From CAVXEH01 sp963805645 (GTDB lineage Bacteria > Chloroflexota > Limnocylindria > QHBO01), in assembly GCA_963805645.1 (NCBI GenBank), contig CAWDVA010000007.1, forward strand, positions 558,001-622,000: a stretch of 64,000 nucleotides of DNA. Direction: 5' to 3'. A program made the translations under genes and the position numbers. Below are positions 49,868 through 58,356 of the stretch, in pieces; the stretch's first letter is position 1; each line of letters begins with the position of its first letter. Under the pieces are notes generated by a model. The model was not told the DNA's origin and searched no databases. It saw nothing but the letters and a program-made list of their open reading frames with translations.

Positions 49868-52664
49868 CTAGCGCCGGTGCGCCGCCAGGGCGGCCTTCGC
49901 GGCCGCGCTCGCGTCCGGATACCCGGCGGCCAACCCCAGCACCTCGCCGGTGGAGCGCATCTCCGGCCCCAGCGCGACATCCACGCCCGGCAGCCGCCAC
50001 AGCGAATCCACCGGCGCCTTGACCGCCACGAGGGCGCCGTCCGGCGCGAGCCCGGCCCGCAGACCCACCTCCGTCAGCGAGGCACCCAGGGCGCAGCGCA
50101 CGGCAGCGGCCACCACGTCGCGTCCAGTCGCCTTGGCGACGATGGGCACGGTCCGCGACGCGCGCGGATTAGCCTCGATGACCACGATGCGGCCGTCGGC
50201 GGCAACGATCATCTGGACGTTGAGGACGCCACGGACGCCCAGCGCGAGCGCGATTCGGCCGGCCGCCTCCGCGGCGCGCTCCTGGACCTCCCGGGGCAGG
50301 CTCTGCGGCGGGAGGACGGCAATCAGAGTCCCCCGAATGGACGCCGGGTGGGTCGATCTGCTCCAGGATGCCGGGGACGCACCAATCCGTACCGTCGCTG
50401 ATGGCATCCACGTCGAGCTCAATGCCGGCCACCAGCTCGTCCACGCGCAGGGGCCAGCCCACGTCGGACGCCAGGTAGGCACCGATCTCGCCCTCGTCGC
50501 GGAGCACCGCGATCCCCCGCCCGCCGATCACCCACGACGGCCGCACGATGACCGGCAGGCCCAGCACCGAAATGGCTTCCCGCAGCCCCGTCTCGTCCCT
50601 CGCCAGCTGGCCGCGGGGGCCGGTGAGCCCAAGCTCATCGAGAAGGCCCGCGAACCGCTCCCGGTCCTCCGTTGTCTCGATCGCCTCGGCGGTCAGCCCC
50701 GCGACCGGTACGCCGGCATAGGCCAGGTCCTTGGCCAGGTCGATGGCGGTCTGGCCGCCGAAGGTGAGGACCACGATGGGCGGCTCGCCGGTGAGCGCGC
50801 GCTCGTGGTCGATGACGTCCAGCACGCTCTCGGTGTCGAGCGGCTCGAAGTAGAGACGGCTGCACGCGTCGTAGTCGGTGGACACCGTCTCCGGGTTGTT
50901 GTTGACGACCACCGCGTCGAGGCCAAGCTCACGGATCGCCCACGCCGCGCGAACCGAGCAGTAGTCGAACTCGATCCCCTGGCCGATGCGGATCGGCCCC
51001 GAGCCCACCACGATGACGCTGCGCCGCTCGGCCGGCGGCGCCACCTCGGGCAGCGCGTACGAGCTGTAGAAGTACGGCGTCTCGGCCGGGAACTCCCCGG
51101 CGCAGGTATCGACCCGCCGGTACGAGGGAAAGATCCCGGCCCGCACCCGTGCCCGGCGGATGGCGGCCGGAGGAACGCCCGAGAGCGCCGCGATCTCCGC
51201 GTCCCCGAACCCGGCACGCTTGGCCTCGAGCAGCGGCGCGCCGTCCAGGTGGCGCTCGGTCTCGACCAGCTCCGCCAGGCGCTCCGTGAACCACGGCGCG
51301 ATCCCGGTCAGGCGCGCCAGCGCCGCGGCATCGGCATGGCGATGACGAAGGAGGGCGACCAGGCGCCAGAGGCGGGTGTCGGATGCGGCCAGGAACGCCT
51401 CGAGGTCGTCTGGCGGCCCTGCCGCGAGACCCCAGGCCGGGTCCTCCCAGAGCCAGCCGCGACCACGCGGCTCCAGGGAGCGCACGGCCTTGAGCATGGC
51501 CGGGCCGAACTCGCGGTCGATGGCCATGGCCTCGCCGGTCGCCTTCATCTGGACCCCCAGCGACCGGTCCGCGCTCGGGAACTTGTCGAAGGGCCAGCGC
51601 GGCAGCTTGACGACCACGTAGTCGACCGCCGGCTCGAAGGCGGCGGAGCCGCCGCCGGTTGCCGGATTGGGCATCTCGTCCAGGCGCTTCCCCAGGGCGA
51701 TGAGCGCAGCAACGCGCGCGATCGGGTAGCCGGTCGCCTTGCTGGCCAGCGCGGATGAGCGGCTGACGCGCGGGTTCACCTCGATGACCCGGTAGTCGTC
51801 GTGGTCTGGTGAGACCGCCAGCTGCACGTTGCAGCCGCCCTCGAGCTTCAGCGCGCGCACGATCTTGAGGGCGCATCGGCGCAGCGCCTGCACGACTGGA
51901 TCCGGGAGGGTCTGGATGGGCGCCACCACGATGGAGTCGCCGGTGTGGACTCCCATCGGATCGAGGTTCTCCATGCCGCAGATCGAGATCGTGGTGTCCG
52001 CCGAGTCCCGCAGGACCTCGAACTCGATCTCCTTCCAGCCCAGCAGGCTGCGCTCCACGAGGACCTGGTGGATGGGGCTCGCCGCGAGGCCGTGGGCGAT
52101 CCGGTCGCGTGCCTCCTCGAGCGTGAAGGCGAATCCGCCGCCGCCGCCGCCGAGGGTGAAGGCCGGGCGGATGACGACCGGCGCCGCGAGCGCCTCCGCG
52201 AAGCGCATGCCGTCCTCGAGGTTCTCGATCACGGCGGACTCCGGGACCGGCTCGCCAATCCCGGTCACCAGTGCGCGGAATCCGCCGCGGTCCTCCGCGG
52301 CGCGGACCGCGTCGAGCGGCGTGCCCAGGACCCGTACGCCATGGCGCGCCAGCACGCCGGCGTCGTCGAGCGCCACCGCCAGGTTCAGGCCCGTCTGGCC
52401 GCCGAGCGTGGGCAGCAGGGCGTCGGGTCGGTGCTCCTCGATGATTCGGGTCACGTTGTCGAGCGTCAGGGCGCCAATGAGGACCGTGCCACCCACGTCG
52501 GGATCGGTCATCACCGTCGCCGGGTTGGAGTTGACCAGGATGGTCTCGATCCCCTCCGCCCGCAGCGCCAGGCAGGCCTGGACCCCCGCGTAGTCGAACT
52601 CGGCGGCCTGGCCGATGACGATGGGCCCCGATCCGATGACCAGGACCCGCCGCAGCTCGGTCAT
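49868..52664 (-). CDS. carB: Carbamoyl-phosphate synthase large subunit, frameshifted and lacking the MGS domain
   Basis: The reading frame runs from ATG 52664 through the carboxyphosphate domain (VLVIGSGPIVIGQAAEFDY, NPATVMTD), the oligomerisation region and into the carbamoyl-phosphate domain (VVGSGPIRIGQGIEFDY) as far as GVHSGDS. There one extra base (C at 50324, plus strand) shifts the frame; the second frame resumes with IAVLPPQSLPREV and ends MRSTGEVLGLAAGYPDAS...AAHRR. Corrected length is about 931 residues against about 1070 in E. coli. The C-terminal MGS-like allosteric domain is absent. The shift may be a sequencing or assembly error, since carB is normally needed for pyrimidine and arginine synthesis. 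It overlaps carA by 4 bp. Confidence 0.92.
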
Positions 52665-53869
52665 GCCGACAGCCGATCCGCGCCGAGCGCTCCGTCAGCG
52701 GCGATGTCGAAGACGCGGGCGGCGTCGATGGGGCCGGGCGCGCCCTCCGGGTGGAACTGGACCGAGGCGATCCGCCCCGAGGCATGGGCCAGGCCCTCCA
52801 CCGTCCCGTCGTTGAGGTCGCGGTGGCTGACGGTGTAGCCGGCAGCGGCCAGGTGGGGATCGTCCAGGACGGCGACCTCGTGGTTGTGGGCGCCGATGTC
52901 GACCAGGCCGGATGCGACCTCGATGACCGCGTGGTTCCCACCATGGTGCCCGACCGCCAGGCGTCGGGTCCGAGCACCGGTCGCCAGCGCGAGGAGCTGG
53001 TGCCCCAGGCAGATTCCCAGGATGGGTGGGCCGCCGGCGATCGCGGCGCCGGCGAGCGACCGGGTCTCGGCGATCTGCCGCGCCATTCGCGCCGGGTCGC
53101 CCGGTCCCGGCGAAAGGACGACGAGGTCCGGTCCCAGCGCGGCGACGTCCCGGGCGGTGGCGTCATGGGGCAGGACCCGGATGGCCAGGCCCCGGGCGGC
53201 AAGCGCGGAAAGCAGCGAGCGCTTCACGCCATAGTCGACGAGGACCGCCCGGCCGCGCAGCGACCCCTCCGGGGGGACGTCGTACGGCTCCCGGGTGGCG
53301 ACCGCCGCGACGTGGTCCACGGACTCCCACCCGGGGCTGGCCTTGGCCTCCGCCACGGCCTCCTCGTCGCTCGTCGTAGCCGACCGGATCACGGCACGTC
53401 GTGCGGCTCCTCGCCGCAGCTCGAGGGTGATGGCCCGGGTGTCGACACCGGTGATGGCCGGGACGCCGGCCGCGCGGAGCAGCTCGTCGAGCGACCAGCC
53501 GGGCCCGGCCGGCGGGTCCACCAGGCGGCTCACCACCAGGGCCCGGGCGCGCACCCGCGCCGATTCGAGCTCCGAGGGGTCGATGCGGTAGTTCCCGGCC
53601 ATGGGATGGGTGAGAACCACGATCTGGCCGGCATACGAGGGATCGGTCAGGATCTCGCCCCAGCCCGTCGCCGCGGTGGTGAAGATCAGGTCGCCCTCGG
53701 CGGGGACCGGTGCTCCGTGGAGCTGCCCGCGATGGACGATCCCGCCCTCGAGAGCGAGCAGGCCGGCGGTCGGGTCGGCGGGGGGATCCGACGGGCGGCG
53801 ATATGAAAACGACGCCGGCCGCGGTGGTGCGGCGGGCGTCTTGATCTCGGGTCGCATCGCGGTCGGCAA
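52661..53869 (-). CDS. carA: Carbamoyl-phosphate synthase small subunit
   Basis: This 402-residue glutamine amidotransferase subunit has GLLALEGGIVHRGQLHG and FTTAATGWGEILTDPSYAGQ at the N-terminus, ITGVDTRAITLELR, and the class I amidotransferase triad in GICLGHQLLALATGA (Cys) and VQFHPEGAPGP (His, Glu). It supplies ammonia from glutamine to CarB. The TTG start (53869) has AAGGAG 5 nt upstream; ATG 53857 is the alternative. It overlaps carB by 4 bp and is divergent from bioY. Confidence 0.96.
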   Translation of the reverse strand: MPTAMRPEIKTPAAPPRPASFSYRRPSDPPADPTAGLLALEGGIVHRGQLHGAPVPAEGDLIFTTAATGWGEILTDPSYAGQIVVLTHPMAGNYRIDPSELESARVRARALVVSRLVDPPAGPGWSLDELLRAAGVPAITGVDTRAITLELRRGAARRAVIRSATTSDEEAVAEAKASPGWESVDHVAAVATREPYDVPPEGSLRGRAVLVDYGVKRSLLSALAARGLAIRVLPHDATARDVAALGPDLVVLSPGPGDPARMARQIAETRSLAGAAIAGGPPILGICLGHQLLALATGARTRRLAVGHHGGNHAVIEVASGLVDIGAHNHEVAVLDDPHLAAAGYTVSHRDLNDGTVEGLAHASGRIASVQFHPEGAPGPIDAARVFDIAADGALGADRLSA

Positions 53870-53938
53870 TCTCGCTCCTTTCCGGCATCACGGTGCCGGT
53901 CTTAAAGGACCGCCGTGAAGTCTAGCGCATCGGCGCCC

Positions 53939-53978
53939 TACAATCGGATGCCATACGAGCACGCCGCGAGGAACCTGA
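53939..53978 (+). promoter_or_regulatory. bioY promoter region
   Basis: TACAAT (53939-53944) followed by a 34-nt leader with GAGG (53968-53971) 7 nt before the ATG. No BirA-like operator is evident. The 109-bp gap with carA also holds a small CGGTC/GACCG hairpin (53897-53912). Confidence 0.45.
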
Positions 53979-54575
53979 ATGAGCGTCCGCACCGCGACCC
54001 GCGCCGCCACCCTGGTCGATGCCTTCGGAACCGCCCGAACCACCGCCGTCGTCCGCGACACGATCGTGGTGGTTGCCGGGACCGCGCTCACCGCACTTGC
54101 CGCGCAGGTCTCCTTCACGGCGCCCTGGACAAGCGTGCCGTACACGCTCCAGACCGGCGCCGTGCTCCTGGTGGGGACGGCCCTGGGCCTTCGCCGCGGA
54201 GCGGCATCCATGGCGCTCTATGTGCTGGCCGGCGTCGCCGGGTTGCCGGTCTACGCGGGCGGCGACCATGGCCTCGCCCGCCTGCTGGGCGTGACGGGCG
54301 GCTACCTCGCCGGCTTCGTCGTCGCCGCGGCGCTGGTGGGCTGGCTCGCCCAGCGCCGCTGGGACCGCTCGTCGCTGTCGACCATCGGCCTCATGGCCCT
54401 CGGAACCGCGGTGATCTACGCCATGGGCGTGCCCGTCCTCGCCGTCGTCGGCGGCCTGGACCCCGCATCGGCGGTGCAGAACGGCGCGCTCGTCTTCCTG
54501 CCATGGGACGCGTTGAAGATGATCGCGGCCGCCGGCCTCCTGCCGCTCGCCTGGCGCCTGGTCGGCGACCGCTGA
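53979..54575 (+). CDS. bioY: Biotin transporter BioY (ECF substrate-binding subunit)
   Basis: This 198-residue integral membrane protein has about six hydrophobic segments and the BioY features VPYTLQTGAVLLVGTALG, LYVLAGVAGLPVYAGG and GGYLAGFVVAAALVG. It is the S component that binds biotin; the energising EcfA/EcfT genes are not in the window, so it must share a general ECF module or work alone. It is divergent from carA and converges on the DUF4349 gene with 13 bp between stops. Confidence 0.92.
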   Translation: MSVRTATRAATLVDAFGTARTTAVVRDTIVVVAGTALTALAAQVSFTAPWTSVPYTLQTGAVLLVGTALGLRRGAASMALYVLAGVAGLPVYAGGDHGLARLLGVTGGYLAGFVVAAALVGWLAQRRWDRSSLSTIGLMALGTAVIYAMGVPVLAVVGGLDPASAVQNGALVFLPWDALKMIAAAGLLPLAWRLVGDR

Positions 54576-54588
54576 CTCCCTCCCGCGC

Positions 54589-55530
54589 TCAGGCCTCCGG
54601 GACGGTCGACCCCGCGGCCGCCGGCCGTCGCAGGAAGCCCAACCGGTAGACCACCAGGACCACGATCGCGACGACCACGAGGAACGGCAGCCCCACGATT
54701 CCCAGCCAGATCCCGAAGGTCGCCAGGCCCTGCCCCACCGTGAGCAGCGCACCGACGGCGCTCGACAACGTCTCGCCGGGATCCCACGTGGACGACGCGG
54801 CCTTGATCGGCGTCGGTTGCGGCTGGAGGGTGACGGTCAGGGTGGACAGGTCCGCCTGGTTGGTCAGCTGCTTGAGCTGCGCGGTGATCTGCTCGATCTG
54901 GCCCTGGACGTCGTCGAGACGCGACTGGACGGCCAGGATGTCCTCGATCTTGGCGGCCCTGGCCATCAGGGTCCGGTACTGGGCCTCGGACGATTCCAGG
55001 TTCTTGAGCCGTGCATCGAGGTCCACCACCGATGCGGTGACGTCCTGCTCGCGGGTGTTCTCCGAGAGCACCTTGTCGCCGATCTCGTGGAGCCGGCTCA
55101 GCGCGTCGTCGAAGCGCGCCGCGGGAATCCGCAGGGTCAGCGTCGCGGACTCGTCGAGCGTGCCGGCCTGCGCACCACCGACGTAGCCGCCCAGGGTGAC
55201 GGCCATGGTCCGCACCTGGCTCGAGGCGTCGGCCACGCTCGTGACCTGCAGCGTCACCTCGCCGGTCTTCACGATGCGCTGCTCGGTGCTGACGGCGAAC
55301 TGGTTGCCGGTGTCCGACCCGCCAGGTGCGGAAGCGACGCCCTTCGCGTCGGCTACCACGCCCAGGCGCGCCGCGTCGCCGGCGGCGCTCGCAGCGGCGG
55401 CAGGGTTCATCGCGGACTCGCCGCCCCCGGAGGCACAGGCGACCAGGATCGCGGCGATGGCGATGAGCAGCGCCAGGCTCATCCCCGCGCGTCGTGCGGT
55501 GCGGCTTCGAAGGGAACCGATGGCGAGCAT
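54589..55530 (-). CDS. DUF4349 lipoprotein
   Basis: This 313-residue protein has a lipoprotein signal (lipobox ILVAC), the DUF4349 domain with VKTGEVTLQVTSVADASSQV and TLRIPAARFDDALSRLHEIG, and a long coiled coil at about residues 165-215 (VDLDARLKNLESSEAQYR, LAVQSRLDDVQGQIEQI). It has a C-terminal membrane helix (about 270-295) and a short basic tail. DUF4349 proteins are extracytoplasmic and of unknown function. A GAGG site precedes ATG 55530. Confidence 0.88.
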   Translation of the reverse strand: MLAIGSLRSRTARRAGMSLALLIAIAAILVACASGGGESAMNPAAAASAAGDAARLGVVADAKGVASAPGGSDTGNQFAVSTEQRIVKTGEVTLQVTSVADASSQVRTMAVTLGGYVGGAQAGTLDESATLTLRIPAARFDDALSRLHEIGDKVLSENTREQDVTASVVDLDARLKNLESSEAQYRTLMARAAKIEDILAVQSRLDDVQGQIEQITAQLKQLTNQADLSTLTVTLQPQPTPIKAASSTWDPGETLSSAVGALLTVGQGLATFGIWLGIVGLPFLVVVAIVVLVVYRLGFLRRPAAAGSTVPEA

Positions 55531-55613
55531 GGTGTCTTCCTCGCTTGGGGTGCGGCGTTGGTACACGTAGGACGCCGGCCCCGCGACAGCGGTTCCAAGC
55601 CGCGGCGGTCGGG

Positions 55614-55625
55614 TAGGATCGACGC
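55614..55625 (+). promoter_or_regulatory. Leaderless-type promoter of the VIT1/CCC1 gene
   Basis: TAGGAT (55614-55619), 6 nt, ATG at 55626. No Shine-Dalgarno lies between. Confidence 0.45.
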
Positions 55626-56438
55626 ATGAGCACTGCCGCGGCTCCGCACCCCCTCGACGACGAGGACGCGCGCGCCGAGCTGCCGGCCCGGGCGTTCGAC
55701 CGCGGCTGGCTCGCGGGACACCTGGCGGAGGAGCGCCGCAGGGCCAGCCTGCTGGGCGAGATTCGCGAGGCGATCTTCGGAGCGCAGGACGGCCTGGTCA
55801 GCACCGTCGCCGTGGCGAGCACCGTGGCCGGCGCCTCCGCCGACCGCTTCCCGATCCTGATCGCGGGCATCGCCTCGGGCCTGGCCGGCATCTTCAGCAT
55901 GGCCGCGGGCGAGTACCTGTCGAGCAAGAGCCAGAAGGAGATCTTCGACGCGCAGATCGCGGGCGAGCGCGAGGAGGTCGCCGAGCGTCCCGGCGAGGCG
56001 GAGGCCGAGATGGCCTTCATGCTCGAGGAGGACGGCCTCCCCGCGGAGAGGGCCTCGGCCGTGGCCGGGATCCTGGCACGGCATCCCGCGGTCCTGCTCA
56101 AGACCATGGTCGAGAAGGAGCTGGGGATCACCGGCGAGCACGCCGAGGGCTCGCCGGCGCAGGGCGCGGTGGTGATGGGGGTCGCCTTCGGGCTGGGTGC
56201 GGCCGTACCCATCATTCCCTACCTGCTTCTGCCCGTGGAGGCCGGCATCGTGGCGTCGCTGGTGGCGACGGGCGTCGTGCTGTTCGGCATCGGCGTTGTG
56301 AAGTCGCGCTGGACCCGCCATGGCTGGTTCCGCTCCGGACTGGAGATCCTGGCCCTGGGCGCCTTCGCCGGCGTCGCCGGCTACTTCTTCGGCACCCTCC
56401 TTCCGGCCATCCTGGGCGCCCCCTCGGTCGCCGGCTGA
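55626..56438 (+). CDS. VIT1/CCC1 family iron/manganese transporter
   Basis: This 270-residue protein has five membrane segments in the VIT arrangement. The first carries REAIFGAQDGLVSTVAVAS, the second MAAGEYLSSKSQKEIF leading into a cytoplasmic, Glu-rich metal-binding helix bundle (about residues 105-165, EREEVAERPGEAEAEMAF), then FGLGAAVPIIPYLLLP. Family members export Fe2+ or Mn2+ from the cytoplasm for detoxification or storage. No metal-responsive operator is evident. Confidence 0.93.
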   Translation: MSTAAAPHPLDDEDARAELPARAFDRGWLAGHLAEERRRASLLGEIREAIFGAQDGLVSTVAVASTVAGASADRFPILIAGIASGLAGIFSMAAGEYLSSKSQKEIFDAQIAGEREEVAERPGEAEAEMAFMLEEDGLPAERASAVAGILARHPAVLLKTMVEKELGITGEHAEGSPAQGAVVMGVAFGLGAAVPIIPYLLLPVEAGIVASLVATGVVLFGIGVVKSRWTRHGWFRSGLEILALGAFAGVAGYFFGTLLPAILGAPSVAG

Positions 56439-56442
56439 TCGG

Positions 56443-57186
56443 CTACCCGGCGACGACGGCCAGCCAGCCGATCCCGGCCAGGCTGGCGACCACGTAGAGC
56501 ACGAAGCGCAACGCCCAGCGGAACCCGCTCGCCTCGGGATCGGCGAGCTCCCGGGGAGCCACCACGAACATCGCGTAGAAGGCGGCCATCCCGCCCAGGA
56601 TCAGCCCCAGGATGAAGAGACCGAATCCAAGGCCTGCGGCGGGCGCGCTGGCCAGCACCTGGCCGATGTCGAGCGATCCGAGGAAGACGGCGGCGAACCC
56701 GTTGAAGTACGCCGCGCAGACGAGGATGAACGGCACCACGAAGGCTCGGCGCAGGGGCGCGGAGACGACCGGCAGGTGGTCGGCCGCGAGGGTGCCGATC
56801 ATGATCGCGACGAACGACAGGCCGATGACCCAGTCCCCCGAGCCGAGCCCGAGCCGCGATGCGGCGCCATCCGTGGCGAAGGCCAGTCCACCCACGAGCG
56901 GTCCGCAGATCACCCAGCGGGGCGCATCGGTGCCACCCACCCGCACCGAGGGCTGATCGGGCGGCCGGGTCAGGAGCGCCGCGAAGGCGCCGCCCACGGC
57001 GAGGAGCTGGATCGCACCCACCAGCGGGTTCGGCCCTCCGTCCAGCGGGTCGCTTCCCGAGCCGAACCAGCCGGCCACCAGGGGAAGCGCCAACGTCCAG
57101 GCGGCGAGGACGCCGTCCTCCGCACGCAGCCAGCCGGCGCGGAGCCAGCGGCGGCCCTCAGGCCGTGGCGTCGGCAGGGCGCTCAT
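56443..57186 (-). CDS. Hypothetical membrane protein
   Basis: This 247-residue protein has about seven hydrophobic segments and no soluble domain. The first loop contains GSGSDPLDGGPNPLVG, and a late segment reads GLGFGLFILGLILGGMAAFYAMFV. I do not recognise the family. ATG 57186 overlaps the end of the PAP2 gene by 29 bp; ATG 57195 is also possible. It converges on the VIT1/CCC1 gene with 4 bp between stops. Confidence 0.7.
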   Translation of the reverse strand: MSALPTPRPEGRRWLRAGWLRAEDGVLAAWTLALPLVAGWFGSGSDPLDGGPNPLVGAIQLLAVGGAFAALLTRPPDQPSVRVGGTDAPRWVICGPLVGGLAFATDGAASRLGLGSGDWVIGLSFVAIMIGTLAADHLPVVSAPLRRAFVVPFILVCAAYFNGFAAVFLGSLDIGQVLASAPAAGLGFGLFILGLILGGMAAFYAMFVVAPRELADPEASGFRWALRFVLYVVASLAGIGWLAVVAG

Positions 57187-58165
57187 CACCGGCAAGCCTC
57201 GCGGTGAGCCAGCGCAGCCAGCGGGGCGGCCTGGCCACGAGGAGGTAGGCGGCGGAGGCGTAGATCACGCCGCCGAGCACGTCCACGAGGTAATGATCGC
57301 CGGTGAGCATGATCGAGAAGCAGGCGAGCAGGAAGTAGCCGAAGGCCAGCCAGCCGATCTTGCCGAAGGCGTGCCGCAGGACCAGGAAGCTGAGGAACGG
57401 GTAGGCCGCGTGGAGCGACGGGAAGGCAGCGACGCCGTTGGGGTTCACCTCGTAGAAGGTGTAGGTCGTCAGCCATGTCCCGTTGAAGCCGAGCGCGTTC
57501 GCCAGGGCAGTGAACGCATCTGGCTTGAGATAGGCAATGAGCGGGCGGCCGTCGGGCCCGCTCAGGGCTCCGGACTGGGCTGCCATCCAGGGCGGCGCCA
57601 CGGGAAGGAGGACGAACGTCACGAAGCCGGCCATGCTCAGCACGATGAAGGCGGAGACATAGGAGTAGAAGATCCGGCGCCGCCACAGCCAGAGGAGGAA
57701 GGCGGTGGCAATGGGCAGCACGAAGTGGAGCATGTAGACGATCGTCGCCAGGATGGTCCAGCCGTTCACGCCGTGGGTCGGATCGAAGAAGTCCTGCAGC
57801 AGCTGGTTCGGGAGGTGCCCGAACGCGATCACGCGCTCAAGGGCGATGACGTCGTGCATGTGGACCGGGAAGCCGGCGTTGTCGGCGATGCCGCGCATGA
57901 GCTCGTAGGCCAGGAACAGAACCACGAACGGGATCCAGTCGCGCAGGAAGAGGAGCGGGCGCCCCAGGAACAGGGCGACCAGCAGGAAGGCCACGGCCAG
58001 GACGTCCGGCGTGATGCTGACGCCCCGGTCGATCATCAGGAAGACGACGAGCACCGCATAGGCGCCGACGGCGATGAAGAGAAGACGCTCGTTGCGCCGC
58101 CGCCCCTCGGCGGCGACCGACGGTTCCTCGCCGTCGCGGCTGGTCGTGGTGCCGGCCTGCTCCAT
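57158..58165 (-). CDS. PAP2 superfamily (Aur1/Ipt1-like) membrane phosphatase or phosphotransferase
   Basis: This 335-residue protein has about eight membrane segments. The acid-phosphatase motifs are at the C-terminal end: C2 in AAFPSLHAAYPFLSFLV and C3 in SIMLTGDHYLVDVLGG, each with the catalytic His. The arrangement matches the PAP2_3/inositolphosphotransferase group, which moves phospholipid headgroups or removes lipid phosphates. TACCCT lies 6 nt before the ATG at 58165. Confidence 0.85.
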   Translation of the reverse strand: MEQAGTTTSRDGEEPSVAAEGRRRNERLLFIAVGAYAVLVVFLMIDRGVSITPDVLAVAFLLVALFLGRPLLFLRDWIPFVVLFLAYELMRGIADNAGFPVHMHDVIALERVIAFGHLPNQLLQDFFDPTHGVNGWTILATIVYMLHFVLPIATAFLLWLWRRRIFYSYVSAFIVLSMAGFVTFVLLPVAPPWMAAQSGALSGPDGRPLIAYLKPDAFTALANALGFNGTWLTTYTFYEVNPNGVAAFPSLHAAYPFLSFLVLRHAFGKIGWLAFGYFLLACFSIMLTGDHYLVDVLGGVIYASAAYLLVARPPRWLRWLTARLAGDERPADATA

Positions 58166-58177
58166 CCGCGCAGGGTA
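58166..58177 (-). promoter_or_regulatory. Leaderless-type promoter of the PAP2 gene
   Basis: TACCCT (58172-58177, minus strand), 6 nt, ATG at 58165. Confidence 0.35.
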
Positions 58178-58192
58178 GCCCAGATCCCGGTG

Positions 58193-58342
58193 CTACATGC
58201 GCTCCTTGATGCCGCCCCGGATCAGCGCCGCGCACGCGATGGCGACGGCGACGGAGATCCAGCCGAGTACGGTCAGCCAGCCGGGCGGCATGACGTCTTT
58301 GGCGACCTGGGGCGAGTGGTCATGGGCACGATGGTGCCGCAA
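58193..58342 (-). CDS. Small single-helix membrane protein, possibly a DUF4396-like remnant
   Basis: A 49-codon frame from TTG 58342 (or 32 codons from ATG 58291) ends at TAG 58193. The sequence HDHSPQVAKDVMPPGWLTVL is followed by one hydrophobic helix and the basic end RGGIKERM. It resembles the beginning of DUF4396 membrane proteins, whose remaining helices are missing. It begins 14 bp after the dnaE2 stop. It could be a real small membrane peptide or the leftover of a truncated gene. Confidence 0.35.
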   Translation of the reverse strand: MRHHRAHDHSPQVAKDVMPPGWLTVLGWISVAVAIACAALIRGGIKERM

Positions 58343-58356
58343 GACGGGTGCCGCTG

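Noticed and set aside
50929..53202. Long minus-strand frame spanning the carA/carB junction
   Set aside because: It is an alternative frame of carA and carB on the same strand, without motifs.
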